Assembly: GCF_009729075.1 (NCBI RefSeq) | Contig: NZ_VTGY01000025.1 | Location: forward strand, 212,640-276,639 | DNA from: Mycolicibacterium sp. CBMA 226 | GTDB taxonomy: Bacteria > Actinomycetota > Actinomycetes > Mycobacteriales > Mycobacteriaceae | Reading direction: 5' to 3' | Length of the DNA: 64,000 nt | Shown here: positions 8,170 through 16,612 of the stretch, one piece after another | Layout of the letters: each line of letters begins with the position of its first letter | Numbering within the stretch: position 1 is the first letter of the stretch | The notes under the pieces: generated by a model | Databases searched by the model: none | The model's input: only the letters and a program-made list of their open reading frames with translations | Told to the model about the DNA's origin: nothing | Translations under genes and position numbers: made by a program

Positions 8170-9417
8170 ATGAGTGTGCACGCAGCTACGGACACCGATC
8201 TGCGCCAGCAGGTGCATGACGCCGCCCGGCGGGCCCGCGTCGCGTCGCGCGTGCTGGCCACACTGACCACCGAAGCCAAGAACCGCGCGCTGCACGCCGC
8301 GGCGGACGCCATTCTGGCCGCCGCCGATGCGGTGCTGGCCGCCAACGCCGAGGACATCGACGCCGCGCGCGCCGCCGGGACCGCCGAGGCGATGATCGAC
8401 CGGCTGGCGCTCAACACGCAGCGCCTCGACGGCATCGCCGCCGGGTTGCGGCAGGTCGCCGGGCTGCCGGACCCCGTCGGTGAGGTGCTGCGTGGCAGCA
8501 CATTGCCCAATGGTCTGCAGATCCGTCAGCAGCGCGTGCCGCTGGGCGTCGTCGGCATGGTCTACGAGAGCCGGCCCAACGTGACGGTCGACGCCTTCGG
8601 GCTGGCCCTGAAATCCGGCAACGCGGCGCTGCTGCGCGGCAGCTCGTCGGCGGCGCGGTCGAACGAGGCCCTCGTCACCGCGCTGCGGGCGGCACTGGCC
8701 GCCGAGGACCTGCCGGAGGACGCCGTGCAGCTGCTGCCCAGCGAGGACCGGGCCAGCGTCACCCACCTCATCCAGGCGCGCGGCCTCGTCGACGTGGTGA
8801 TCCCGCGCGGCGGCGCCGGCCTGATCGACGCTGTGGTGCGCGACGCCACCGTGCCGACCATCGAGACGGGCGTCGGCAACTGCCACGTCTATGTCCACGA
8901 AGCCGCTGATCTCGGCATGGCCGAGAGCATTCTGCTGAACTCCAAGACCCGTCGCCCCAGTGTGTGCAACTCGGCGGAGACGCTGCTGGTGGACCGGGCC
9001 ATCGCCGACACCGCGCTGCCCCGGCTGGTGACCGCGCTGCAGGACGCCGGGGTAACGGTGCACCTGGACCCCAGCGAGGACGAGCTGCGCGCCGAGTTCC
9101 TGTCGCTCGATATCGCGGTCGCCGTCGTCGACGGTGTCGACGCCGCCATCGCGCACGTCAACGAGTACGGCACCGGGCACACGGAATCGATCGTCACCAC
9201 CAATCTCGCTGCTGCCCAACGCTTCTCCGAACAGGTGGACGCCGCCGCGGTGATGGTCAACGCGTCGACGGCCTTCACCGACGGTGAGCAGTTCGGCTTC
9301 GGCGCCGAGATCGGTATCTCGACCCAGAAGCTCCATGCCCGCGGCCCGATGGGGCTCCCGGAACTGACATCCACCAAGTGGATCGTGTGGGGCGACGGCC
9401 AGACCCGGCCTGTGTAG
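8170..9417 (+). CDS. proA: gamma-glutamyl phosphate reductase
   Basis: A 415-residue NADPH-dependent reductase that converts gamma-glutamyl phosphate to glutamate 5-semialdehyde, the second step of proline synthesis. It shows the aldehyde-dehydrogenase fold pattern of ProA: VPLGVVGMVYESRPNVT cofactor loop, LKSGNAALLRGSSSA, the active-site Cys in RRPSVCNSAETLL, and the C-terminal GPMGLPELTSTKW. Length matches the family. It is followed after 11 bases by the MoxR ATPase gene. proA upstream of the MoxR/VWA pair and nadD is the gene order I recall from M. tuberculosis. Confidence 0.97.
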   Translation: MSVHAATDTDLRQQVHDAARRARVASRVLATLTTEAKNRALHAAADAILAAADAVLAANAEDIDAARAAGTAEAMIDRLALNTQRLDGIAAGLRQVAGLPDPVGEVLRGSTLPNGLQIRQQRVPLGVVGMVYESRPNVTVDAFGLALKSGNAALLRGSSSAARSNEALVTALRAALAAEDLPEDAVQLLPSEDRASVTHLIQARGLVDVVIPRGGAGLIDAVVRDATVPTIETGVGNCHVYVHEAADLGMAESILLNSKTRRPSVCNSAETLLVDRAIADTALPRLVTALQDAGVTVHLDPSEDELRAEFLSLDIAVAVVDGVDAAIAHVNEYGTGHTESIVTTNLAAAQRFSEQVDAAAVMVNASTAFTDGEQFGFGAEIGISTQKLHARGPMGLPELTSTKWIVWGDGQTRPV

Positions 9418-9428
9418 AGGAGAAGAAC

Positions 9429-10310
9429 TTGAGTACACCCGCTCGGTCGGTCCCGCTGTTCGCGGACATCGATGACGTCGCCAAGCGACTCGCCGAAACC
9501 GGATACCTGCCCGACACCGCAACGGCCACTGCGGTTTTCCTGGCCGACCGGCTGGGCAAGCCGCTGCTGATCGAAGGACCGGCGGGTGTCGGCAAGACCG
9601 AACTGGCCCGGGCCATCGCCCAGTGCACCGGCTCGGAGCTGGTGCGCCTGCAGTGCTACGAGGGCGTCGACGAAGCCCGTGCGCTGTACGAGTGGAACCA
9701 CGCCAAGCAGATTCTGCGGATTCAGTCGGGCCAGCAGTCCGGCGACTGGGACCAGACCAAGATGGACGTGTTCAGCGAGGAGTTCCTGCTGAGCCGGCCG
9801 CTGCTGACGGCCATCCGCCGCACCGAACCCACCGTGCTGCTGATCGACGAGACCGACAAGGCCGACATCGAGATCGAAGGCCTGCTGCTCGAGATCCTGT
9901 CGGACTTCGCCGTCACCGTGCCTGAACTGGGCACCATCAAGGCGCAGCAGACGCCGCTCGTGGTGCTGACATCGAACGCCACCCGCGAACTGTCCGAGGC
10001 GCTCAAGCGCCGGTGCCTGTTCCTGCACATCGATTTCCCCGACCCTGACCTGGAACGACGCATCCTGCTGTCCCGGGTGCCCGAGCTGCCCGAGAAGATC
10101 GCCGACGAGCTGGTCCGCATCATCGGCGTGCTGCGCGGCATGCAGCTCAAGAAGCTCCCATCGGTCGCCGAGACCATCGACTGGGGCCGCACGGTCCTGG
10201 CGCTGGGGATGGACACCCTCGACGACGCCATGATCGCCGCGACGCTGGGCGTGGTGCTCAAGCACCAGTCCGATCAGCAGCGCGCTGCCGGCGAGCTGAA
10301 GCTGAACTAG
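9429..10310 (+). CDS. MoxR family AAA+ ATPase
   Basis: A 293-residue MoxR-type AAA+ ATPase. Walker A is GPAGVGKTE near residue 40, Walker B is VLLIDETDKAD, and sensor 1 is VLTSNATRELSE. MoxR proteins act as chaperone-like remodelers, usually with a von Willebrand A partner that is the next gene (6-base gap). The TTG start at 9429 is chosen because GAGGAGAAGAAC precedes it directly; earlier starts overlap proA. The homologous pair in M. tuberculosis (as I recall, Rv2426c/Rv2425c) has no assigned function. Confidence 0.93.
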   Translation: MSTPARSVPLFADIDDVAKRLAETGYLPDTATATAVFLADRLGKPLLIEGPAGVGKTELARAIAQCTGSELVRLQCYEGVDEARALYEWNHAKQILRIQSGQQSGDWDQTKMDVFSEEFLLSRPLLTAIRRTEPTVLLIDETDKADIEIEGLLLEILSDFAVTVPELGTIKAQQTPLVVLTSNATRELSEALKRRCLFLHIDFPDPDLERRILLSRVPELPEKIADELVRIIGVLRGMQLKKLPSVAETIDWGRTVLALGMDTLDDAMIAATLGVVLKHQSDQQRAAGELKLN

Positions 10311-10316
10311 GTAGTC

Positions 10317-11756
10317 ATGGTAGCCCGAACCCCGCCGCAACCGCTTGCCCCGCAAGGCATTCCAGGCCACCTCGTGGGGTTCGTCGAGGCCCTGCGCAAG
10401 GTGGGCATCAACGTCGGGCCGTCGGAGACCGTCGACGCCGGCCGGGTGATGGCCACCCTGGGACTGGGTGACCGCATGGTGCTGCGCGAGGGCCTGGCGT
10501 GTGCGGTGTTACGCCGCCCCGACCATCGCGAGACCTACAACGCCCTGTTCGATCTGTGGTTCCCCGCGGCCATGGGGGACCGGGCCATCCTCGAGCTCGA
10601 CGAAGACGACCCGGAGAACCGGCCAGACCGGGTTCCGCCCGAAGACGTCGAGGCGATGCGGTCCATGCTCATCGACCTGCTCGCCGACGCCGACATGGTC
10701 AATCTCGACGACCGCCTGATGGCGATGATCGCGCAGATCGTCGACGCCTACGGCAAGTACAACTCGAGCCGTGGCCCGTCGTACTCGTCGTACCAGGCGC
10801 TCAAGGCCATGGGCCTGGACCAGCTGGAGGGCAAACTGCTGGCGGGTCTGCTGGCGCCGTACGGCGACGAGCCCACACCCACCCAGGAACAGATCGCCAA
10901 AGCGATTGCCGCCAAGCGCATTTCGCAGCTGCGACACATGGTCGAATCGGAAACCAAGCGGCGCACCGCCGAGCAGATCGGCCGCGACCACGTGCAGACT
11001 TACGGCATCCCGCAGCTGGCGGAGAACGTCGAATTCCTCAGGGCCTCAGGCGAACAACTGCGCCAGATGCGCAATGTCGTTGCACCATTGGCCCGTACGC
11101 TGGCCACCCGGCTCGCCGCCCGGCGCCGCCGCTCGCATGCCGGCCAGATCGACCTGCGCAAGACGCTACGTAAATCGATGTCGACGGGCGGCGTGCCCAT
11201 CGACGTCGTCCTCAAGAAACCGCACCCGGCCCGGCCCGAGCTCGTCGTGCTGTGCGACGTGTCCGGCTCGGTGGCCGGCTTCAGCCACTTCACCCTGATG
11301 CTGGTGCACGCGCTGCGTCAGCAGTTCTCGCGGGTGCGCGTCTTCGCGTTCATCGACACCACCGACGAGGTCACCGAGCTGTTCGGACCGGACGCCGACC
11401 TGGCCGTCGCGGTGCAGAAGATCACCCGCGAGGCGGCCGTATACACCCGCGACGGGCACTCCGACTACGGCCACGCCTTCGTCTCGTTCCTGGACAAGTG
11501 GCCCAACGCGCTCTCGCCCCGCACGGCGCTGCTGGTGCTCGGCGATGGCCGCAACAACTACCGCAATCCCCAGGCCGACCTGCTGGCCCACATGGTGGGC
11601 GCCAGCCGGCACGCGCACTGGCTCAACCCCGAGCCCAAGCACCTGTGGGGCAGCGGCGACTCGGCGACGGCCAAGTACCAGGACGTCATCACCATGCACG
11701 AGTGCCGGTCCGCCAAGCAGCTCGCGTCGGTGATCGACAACCTGCTGCCGGTCTAG
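10317..11756 (+). CDS. VWA domain-containing protein, CoxE-like
   Basis: A 479-residue cytoplasmic protein with no signal peptide. The N-terminal two thirds are helical and CoxE-like; the C-terminal third is a von Willebrand A domain with the metal-ion-dependent adhesion motif DVSGS (about residue 312) and a later LLVLGDGRNNY strand. It is the usual partner of the MoxR ATPase encoded 6 bases upstream, and the two probably form a metal-insertion or assembly chaperone. By analogy with CoxD/CoxE the target may be a metalloenzyme, but no client is encoded here. Confidence 0.9.
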   Translation: MVARTPPQPLAPQGIPGHLVGFVEALRKVGINVGPSETVDAGRVMATLGLGDRMVLREGLACAVLRRPDHRETYNALFDLWFPAAMGDRAILELDEDDPENRPDRVPPEDVEAMRSMLIDLLADADMVNLDDRLMAMIAQIVDAYGKYNSSRGPSYSSYQALKAMGLDQLEGKLLAGLLAPYGDEPTPTQEQIAKAIAAKRISQLRHMVESETKRRTAEQIGRDHVQTYGIPQLAENVEFLRASGEQLRQMRNVVAPLARTLATRLAARRRRSHAGQIDLRKTLRKSMSTGGVPIDVVLKKPHPARPELVVLCDVSGSVAGFSHFTLMLVHALRQQFSRVRVFAFIDTTDEVTELFGPDADLAVAVQKITREAAVYTRDGHSDYGHAFVSFLDKWPNALSPRTALLVLGDGRNNYRNPQADLLAHMVGASRHAHWLNPEPKHLWGSGDSATAKYQDVITMHECRSAKQLASVIDNLLPV

Positions 11757-11797
11757 CCGGCGAGGTCCTGCCCCCGAGTTGGCTCCGAACACTGCCG

Positions 11798-11803
11798 TAA
11801 GCT
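11798..11803 (+). promoter_or_regulatory. -10 box of a leaderless nadD promoter
   Basis: TAAGCT ends 8 bases before the GTG start of nadD, which lacks a ribosome-binding site. It probably drives the nadD-rsfS-gpgP-octT operon. Confidence 0.4.
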
Positions 11804-11811
11804 GGCCAATC

Positions 11812-12441
11812 GTGACTCGACGCAGGCTGGGAGTGATGGGTGGGACGTTCGATCCCATCCACCATGGACACCTCGTCGCGGCCAGTGAGGTGGCCGACCT
11901 GTTCGAACTCGACGAAGTGGTGTTCGTGCCCACCGGCCAGCCCTGGCAGAAGCGGGACCGGCACGTCACGGCCGCCGAGGACCGGTACCTGATGACGGTC
12001 ATCGCGACGGCCGCCAACCCGCGCTTCTCGGTCAGCCGCGTCGACATCGATCGCGGTGGTCCCACCTACACCAAGGACACCCTGCGGGACCTGGCCCGCC
12101 AGAACCCCGACACCGACCTGTTCTTCATCACCGGCGCCGACGCGCTGGCCTCGATCCTGTCCTGGCAGAACTGGGAGGAGCTGTTCTCCACGGCCCGGTT
12201 CATCGGGGTCAGCCGGCCCGGCTACGAGCTGGACGGCAAGCACATCGAGGAAGCCCAGAAAGAACTGCCGCCCGACGCCTTGACGCTCGTCGAGGTGCCC
12301 GCGCTGGCCATCTCGTCGAGCGACTGCCGTCGCCGCGCCCAGGCCAACCGGCCCATCTGGTACCTGGTGCCCGACGGCGTCGTCCAGTACGTATCCAAAC
12401 GTGGGCTCTATCAGGCCACGGACAAGCAGGAGAGTTCATGA
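11812..12441 (+). CDS. nadD: nicotinate-nucleotide adenylyltransferase
   Basis: A 209-residue nucleotidyltransferase that makes deamido-NAD from nicotinate mononucleotide and ATP, an essential step shared by de novo and salvage NAD synthesis. It has MGGTFDPIHHGH with the HxGH motif at the N terminus and the C-terminal ISSSDCR (ISSTxxR-type) ATP-binding motif. I use the GTG at 11812; a start at the internal ATG of MGGTF seven codons later is possible. The stop overlaps the rsfS ATG by 4 bases, giving translational coupling. Confidence 0.95.
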   Translation: MTRRRLGVMGGTFDPIHHGHLVAASEVADLFELDEVVFVPTGQPWQKRDRHVTAAEDRYLMTVIATAANPRFSVSRVDIDRGGPTYTKDTLRDLARQNPDTDLFFITGADALASILSWQNWEELFSTARFIGVSRPGYELDGKHIEEAQKELPPDALTLVEVPALAISSSDCRRRAQANRPIWYLVPDGVVQYVSKRGLYQATDKQESS

Positions 12442-12851
12442 CTGCCACGAAAGAAGCCCTCAGCATGGCGACGGTCGCCGCCCGTGCGGCGGCCGCCAAG
12501 CTCGGCGAGAACATCAGCGTCATCGACGTCTCGGATCAGTTGGTCATCACCGATTACTTCGTCATCGCTTCCGCGTCCAACGACCGCCAGGTCAACGCCA
12601 TCGTCGACGAGGTCGAGGAGAAGATGCGCTGGGCGGGTCACAAGCCGGCCCGTCGCGAGGGCGCCCGGGAGGGCCGCTGGGTGCTGCTCGACTACGTCGA
12701 CATCGTGGTGCACATCCAGCACCAGGAGGAGCGCGAGTACTACGCGCTCGACCGGCTGTGGCGCGACTGCCCGGCCATCGAGGTCGATCTGGATGGTGAG
12801 CTCCCGGTGAACCCGGACGGAGACGACGCGTCTGACGAGGACGGCGAGTGA
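12438..12851 (+). CDS. rsfS: ribosome silencing factor
   Basis: A 137-residue RsfS/Iojap protein. It binds ribosomal protein uL14 and blocks subunit joining under nutrient limitation. The family core is intact: VIDVSDQLVITDYFVIASASN followed by RREGAREGRWVLLDYVDIVVHI and the C-terminal YYALDRLW. The acidic C-terminal tail (DGDDASDEDGE) is longer than in E. coli. It overlaps nadD and gpgP by 4 bases each, and nadD-rsfS adjacency is widely conserved in bacteria. Confidence 0.96.
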   Translation: MTATKEALSMATVAARAAAAKLGENISVIDVSDQLVITDYFVIASASNDRQVNAIVDEVEEKMRWAGHKPARREGAREGRWVLLDYVDIVVHIQHQEEREYYALDRLWRDCPAIEVDLDGELPVNPDGDDASDEDGE

Positions 12852-13516
12852 GGAACCGCCGCCTCCTGCTGCTGCGTCACGGTCAGACGGAGTACAACGC
12901 CACCAGCCGGATGCAGGGTCAGCTCGACACCGACCTCAGCGATCTGGGCCGGGCACAGGCGGTGGCGGCAGCCGAGGTGCTGGCCAAGCGTCAGCCCCTG
13001 GTGATCGTGTCGTCCGACCTGCGTCGAGCTCTCGACACCGCGACGACGCTGGGGGACCAGGCCGGGATGCCGGTGTCCATCGACGAGCGGCTGCGCGAGA
13101 CGCACCTGGGGGACTGGCAGGGCCTGACCCATCACGAGGTCGACGCCATCGCACCCGGCGCGCGGCTGGCCTGGCGTGACGATGCCCGCTGGGCACCACA
13201 CAACGGCGAGAGCCGGGTGGACGTGGCGAACCGCAGCCTTCCGGTGGTGGCAGAGCAGATTCGTAATCTGCCCGAGTGGGGTGTCGACGAAGTCGACCGC
13301 CCCGTCGTGCTCGTCGCGCACGGCGGGCTGATCGCCGCGCTGACCGCCGCCCTGCTGGAGCTGCCGGTGGACAACTGGCCGATACTCGGGGGCATGGGCA
13401 ATGCCAGCTGGGTGCAGCTGTCCGGGCACAGCGCCGGACTGGCGAACGACGACCCCGTGAAGTGGCGCCTGGACGTGTGGAACGCATCCGCTCAGGTGGC
13501 GAACGATGTCCTCTGA
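12848..13516 (+). CDS. gpgP: glucosyl-3-phosphoglycerate phosphatase
   Basis: A 222-residue histidine phosphatase. The phospho-accepting His lies in LLLRHGQTEYNA at the N terminus, the second catalytic His in VLVAHGG near residue 158, and SSDLRRALDTA supplies the conserved Arg. In M. tuberculosis the protein at this position (as I recall, Rv2419c) dephosphorylates glucosyl-3-phosphoglycerate to glucosylglycerate, an early step of methylglucose lipopolysaccharide synthesis. The following gene encodes the next MGLP enzyme, which supports this over a generic phosphoglycerate mutase. It overlaps octT by 11 bases. Confidence 0.9.
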   Translation: MRNRRLLLLRHGQTEYNATSRMQGQLDTDLSDLGRAQAVAAAEVLAKRQPLVIVSSDLRRALDTATTLGDQAGMPVSIDERLRETHLGDWQGLTHHEVDAIAPGARLAWRDDARWAPHNGESRVDVANRSLPVVAEQIRNLPEWGVDEVDRPVVLVAHGGLIAALTAALLELPVDNWPILGGMGNASWVQLSGHSAGLANDDPVKWRLDVWNASAQVANDVL

Positions 13517-14249
13517 CACGCCGACTAAGCCTGTCCTCCTCGTCTTCTGTGACTCGCTGTCGTACTACGGACCCACCGGCGGGTTGCCATCCGACGATCC
13601 GCGCATCTGGCCGAACATCGTTGCCTCCCAGCTCGGTTGGGACCTGGAACTGATCGGCCGCATCGGCTGGACCTGCCGCGACGTGTGGTGGGCCGCGACC
13701 CAGGATCCCCGTTCCTGGGCGGCGCTGCCGAAGGCCGGCGCGGTGATCTTCGCGACCTGCGGCATGGACTCACTGCCCTCACCGCTCCCGACGGCGCTGC
13801 GCGAACTGATCCGCTACGTGCGTCCGCCGTGGCTGCGCCGCATCGTGCGCGACGGCTATGGCTGGCTGCAGCCGCGGCTGTCGCCGATCGCGCGGCCCGC
13901 GCTGCCGGCGCACCTGACCGTCGAGTACCTCGAAGAGACCCGCGGGGCAATCGATTTCAACCGCCCCGGCATCCCGTTCGTCGCGACGATCCCGTCGGTA
14001 CACATGGCGGAGACCTACGGCAGTTCGCACCGGTGGCGCGATGCCACGGTCTCGGCGATCACCGAATGGGCTGACGCGAAGCAGATTCCGGTCGTCGACC
14101 TCAAGGCCGCCGTCGGTGACGAGGTGATGTCGGGCCGGGCGAACCCGGACGGTATCCACTGGAACTTCGAGGCGCACCGTGCGGTCGCCGAACTCATGCT
14201 CAAAGGACTCGCCGAGGCGGGCGTGGTGTCGCAGCGGACCGACGACTAG
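13506..14249 (+). CDS. octT: diglucosylglycerate octanoyltransferase (SGNH fold)
   Basis: A 247-residue SGNH/GDSL-type acyltransferase. The nucleophile Ser lies in VFCDSLSYYG near the N terminus, and the catalytic Asp/His pair is in NPDGIHWNFEAHRAV near the C terminus. Its position after gpgP matches the gene shown to octanoylate diglucosylglycerate in mycobacteria, an early MGLP intermediate. No signal peptide is present, consistent with cytosolic assembly of the polysaccharide. The assignment rests on gene order and motifs. Confidence 0.88.
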   Translation: MSSDTPTKPVLLVFCDSLSYYGPTGGLPSDDPRIWPNIVASQLGWDLELIGRIGWTCRDVWWAATQDPRSWAALPKAGAVIFATCGMDSLPSPLPTALRELIRYVRPPWLRRIVRDGYGWLQPRLSPIARPALPAHLTVEYLEETRGAIDFNRPGIPFVATIPSVHMAETYGSSHRWRDATVSAITEWADAKQIPVVDLKAAVGDEVMSGRANPDGIHWNFEAHRAVAELMLKGLAEAGVVSQRTDD

Positions 14250-14265
14250 TCATGGCCGCTTCGTC

Positions 14266-15102
14266 ATGACTGTGGTGGTGGTCACCGACTCGTCGGCCCG
14301 GCTGGACCCAGATGAGCTGAAGCGCTGGGACATTCGGGTGGTCCCCCTACACGTGCTGCAGGACGGCACCGATTACCAGGACGGGGTCGACCCGATTCCA
14401 CAGGACATCCAGGACCGCTCACACGTGTCGACCTCGGGTGCGGCGCCCGCGGATCTGACCGATGCCTACAAGCAGGCGCTGGCCGACAGCGGCGGCGACG
14501 GCTTGGTGGCGGTGCATCTGTCGGCGGGCCTGTCGAGCACGTTCAGTGCCGCCGCGGCCGTCGGCCGGGAGCTGGGTTCTGCTGTGCGCGTGGTGAATTC
14601 ACGTTCGGCGGCGATGGGTGTCGGATTCGTCGCCCTGGCCGCGGCCCGGGCCGCAGCGGCCGGTGCGGACCTCGATGCCGTTGAGGCGCAGGCGCGTTCG
14701 GAGTCCGGCAAGCAACACGGATTCATCGTCGTGCACCGGTTGGACAACCTGCGCCGCAGTGGCCGCATCGGTACCGCGGCATCCTGGCTCGGTACCGCAT
14801 TGTCGCTGAAGCCGTTGTTGCGGTTGGACATCGATGGCCGCCTGGTCCTCGACCAACGGATCCGGACCGTGGCCAAGGCGCATGCCGCGATGATCGAGCG
14901 GGTCGTTGCGTTGGTCGGCGACCGGCCCGCATCGATCGCCGTGCACCACGTCGACAATCACGACGACGCCGCTTCGATCGGCGCCGCACTGACTTCCCGT
15001 CTGCCCCAGGTCGAATCGCTTGCGGTGACCGATATGGGGCCGGTGCTGGCGGTACACGTCGGCTCCGGAGCCGTCGGCGTCATCGTCAACACGCAGGAGT
15101 AG
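14266..15102 (+). CDS. DegV family fatty acid-binding protein
   Basis: A 278-residue DegV (FakB-like) protein that binds a fatty acyl chain; in Firmicutes such proteins present fatty acids to the kinase FakA. Typical features are VTDSSARLD at the start, HLSAGLSSTFSAA near residue 85 and HRLDNLRRSGRI near residue 160. The ATG at 14266 (MTVVVV) is used; the longer frame overlaps octT. It lies 16 bases after octT, so it may share the MGLP operon. It converges on a P450 with a 9-base gap, which marks the left edge of the accessory block. Confidence 0.93.
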   Translation: MTVVVVTDSSARLDPDELKRWDIRVVPLHVLQDGTDYQDGVDPIPQDIQDRSHVSTSGAAPADLTDAYKQALADSGGDGLVAVHLSAGLSSTFSAAAAVGRELGSAVRVVNSRSAAMGVGFVALAAARAAAAGADLDAVEAQARSESGKQHGFIVVHRLDNLRRSGRIGTAASWLGTALSLKPLLRLDIDGRLVLDQRIRTVAKAHAAMIERVVALVGDRPASIAVHHVDNHDDAASIGAALTSRLPQVESLAVTDMGPVLAVHVGSGAVGVIVNTQE

Positions 15103-15111
15103 CGCCACGGG

Positions 15112-16344
15112 TCAGTGACCCGGTTCGAACGCGACTGGCAGGGCCGCCGGACCCGTCACTCCCAGGAAGCTCTTCCACACGGCCGGCCCGTCGAGGTGCA
15201 GGCCCGGCATGCGCGTCGCCAAGACGGTCAGCGCCTGGGTGAGTTCGAGGCGGGCGAGGTGCGACCCGAGGCAATAGTGCAGCCCGCTGCCGAATGACAG
15301 CGCAGTGGCCGGGTTGTCGCGCTCGATGTCGAAGCGGTCCGGATTGTCGAACACTCGCGGATCCCGATTCCCAGCAGCGGAATTGGCGATGATCTGGGTG
15401 CCGGCCGGGATGATCAGCCCGTCGAATTCGACGTCGACGAGGGCGTCGCGGGGCAGGCCGATCCCGATTGGTGAGTGTCGAAGTGCCTCTTCGACGGCCT
15501 TGTGCACCAGATCGGGACGTTCGGCCAGCATCGACCATTGCGCGGGGTGTTCGCAGAACACATGAAGCGCCGCGGCCAACTGGTTCCGGGTGGTGTCGGT
15601 ACCGGCCACAAGTATCCCGGCCGCCAGCATCAGCAGTTCGTCGTGCGTCAGGCGGTCACCGTCGTCTTCGGCGCGGATGAGGTCGGAGATCAGATCGTCG
15701 GTGAGGTTGTTGCGCCGGACATCGATCATCGCGTCGACATACCCGTCAAGGTGCCGCCAGGCCGCCAGGACCACCGGCTCGTCCTCGATGATGTTCCACG
15801 CCACGAGCTTCATGAAGTCCTCCGCCCAGTCGGAGAACAACTCCCAGTCCGCCCGCGGCGCGCCCAGCAGCGTGCAGATGACCGGAATGGGGTACTGCCG
15901 GGCGATATCGCCGACGATCTCGCAGCGACCGCTGGGTGCGAACTTGTCCACCAGCTCGTTGATCACCGAGGCGATCGTCGGTTGTAGGCGGGCGACGGCC
16001 CGCGGCGTGAAGGCCTTGGCCACGAGGCGCCGCAGGCGGTGGTGTTCGTCGCCGTCCATGGCCAACAAGCTGTGGGTGGCGCGGTCCCATAACTCGCCGG
16101 AGGTGAGGCCTTGTGGTTCGAGGCCCATCGCCTTCGGCTCGGCAAACCGTGGGTCCCGCAACGCGGTATGCACCAGGTCGTACGTCAGGAGTTCTGGGCC
16201 GTGCGGGCCCAGTGCGATCGGTGAGCGGCGCCGCGCCGCGGCGAGGATTTCGTGCACCTCGTCCCAGCTGGTGGCGTCGGTGTAGTCGATGGTGGGCAGG
16301 TCGGCGTCGAACACGCTGACAGGGCCGGACAGGGTCGCGGTCAT
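15112..16344 (-). CDS. cytochrome P450 (paralog of the P450 at 381-1631)
   Basis: A 410-residue P450 with I-helix AGTDTTRNQ, EEALRHSP (ExxR) and heme loop FGSGLHYCLG. It closely resembles the P450 at 381-1631 over its whole length (for example GPHGPELLTYDL against GPHGPEVLTYDL), so the two are paralogs of one family. Its ATG overlaps the stop of a 65-residue helix-turn-helix-like protein by 4 bases (ATGA). The two-gene unit is headed by a LuxR-type dyad, and the LuxR-family genes lie immediately upstream, so transcriptional activation by one of them is likely. The substrate is unknown. Confidence 0.93.
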   Translation of the reverse strand: MTATLSGPVSVFDADLPTIDYTDATSWDEVHEILAAARRRSPIALGPHGPELLTYDLVHTALRDPRFAEPKAMGLEPQGLTSGELWDRATHSLLAMDGDEHHRLRRLVAKAFTPRAVARLQPTIASVINELVDKFAPSGRCEIVGDIARQYPIPVICTLLGAPRADWELFSDWAEDFMKLVAWNIIEDEPVVLAAWRHLDGYVDAMIDVRRNNLTDDLISDLIRAEDDGDRLTHDELLMLAAGILVAGTDTTRNQLAAALHVFCEHPAQWSMLAERPDLVHKAVEEALRHSPIGIGLPRDALVDVEFDGLIIPAGTQIIANSAAGNRDPRVFDNPDRFDIERDNPATALSFGSGLHYCLGSHLARLELTQALTVLATRMPGLHLDGPAVWKSFLGVTGPAALPVAFEPGH

Positions 16345-16538
16345 AGGGACTCCTCGTGTTGTGCGGCTGCGAGTTTCGCTTCGCCGATGCGGTAGATGCC
16401 GGCCAGTGCCGACGGTTCGACGCCGACGTACTCACAGATCAGGTCCGCCGCCACGCGTGCATCGCGCAACCGCAGAGCCAGTGAGTACGCCAACGGCAGA
16501 CGACGTAGCGCCTGCTCGCGGGAAGTTGACGTGGCCAT
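16341..16538 (-). CDS. small helix-turn-helix (sigma region 4-like) protein
   Basis: A 65-residue helical protein. The core (RRLPLAYSLALRLRDARVA, then CEYVGVEPSALAGIYRIGEAKL) resembles the helix-turn-helix of sigma factor region 4, but the resemblance is weak and there is no region 2. It is leaderless: CACGCT (16546-16551 on the minus strand) ends 7 bases before its ATG. It is coupled to the P450 gene by an ATGA overlap. It could be a small regulator of the P450, or an anti-activator acting with the LuxR proteins; both are guesses. Confidence 0.7.
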   Translation of the reverse strand: MATSTSREQALRRLPLAYSLALRLRDARVAADLICEYVGVEPSALAGIYRIGEAKLAAAQHEESL

Positions 16539-16545
16539 GTGAATG

Positions 16546-16590
16546 AGCGTGCGCGTGCCGAGGCCGCCCGGAATGAGTAGACGGGTACTC
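16546..16590 (-). promoter_or_regulatory. LuxR-box-like dyad plus -10 element, P450 operon promoter
   Basis: On the minus strand the dyad GAGTACCCGTCTACTC (16575-16590; arms GAGTA/TACTC, 6-base spacer) is followed after exactly 23 bases by CACGCT (16546-16551), then 7 bases to the ATG of the 65-residue protein. The same arrangement, with identical dyad and spacing, occurs at 21954-21998. The dyad would lie near -36 to -51, the usual place for an activator. Confidence 0.7.
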
Positions 16591-16612
16591 GAATTGCGGC
16601 GGTGTCGCGCGC

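Noticed and set aside
8167..9522. A 451-codon minus-strand open frame
   Set aside because: It lies opposite proA, which has all family motifs.
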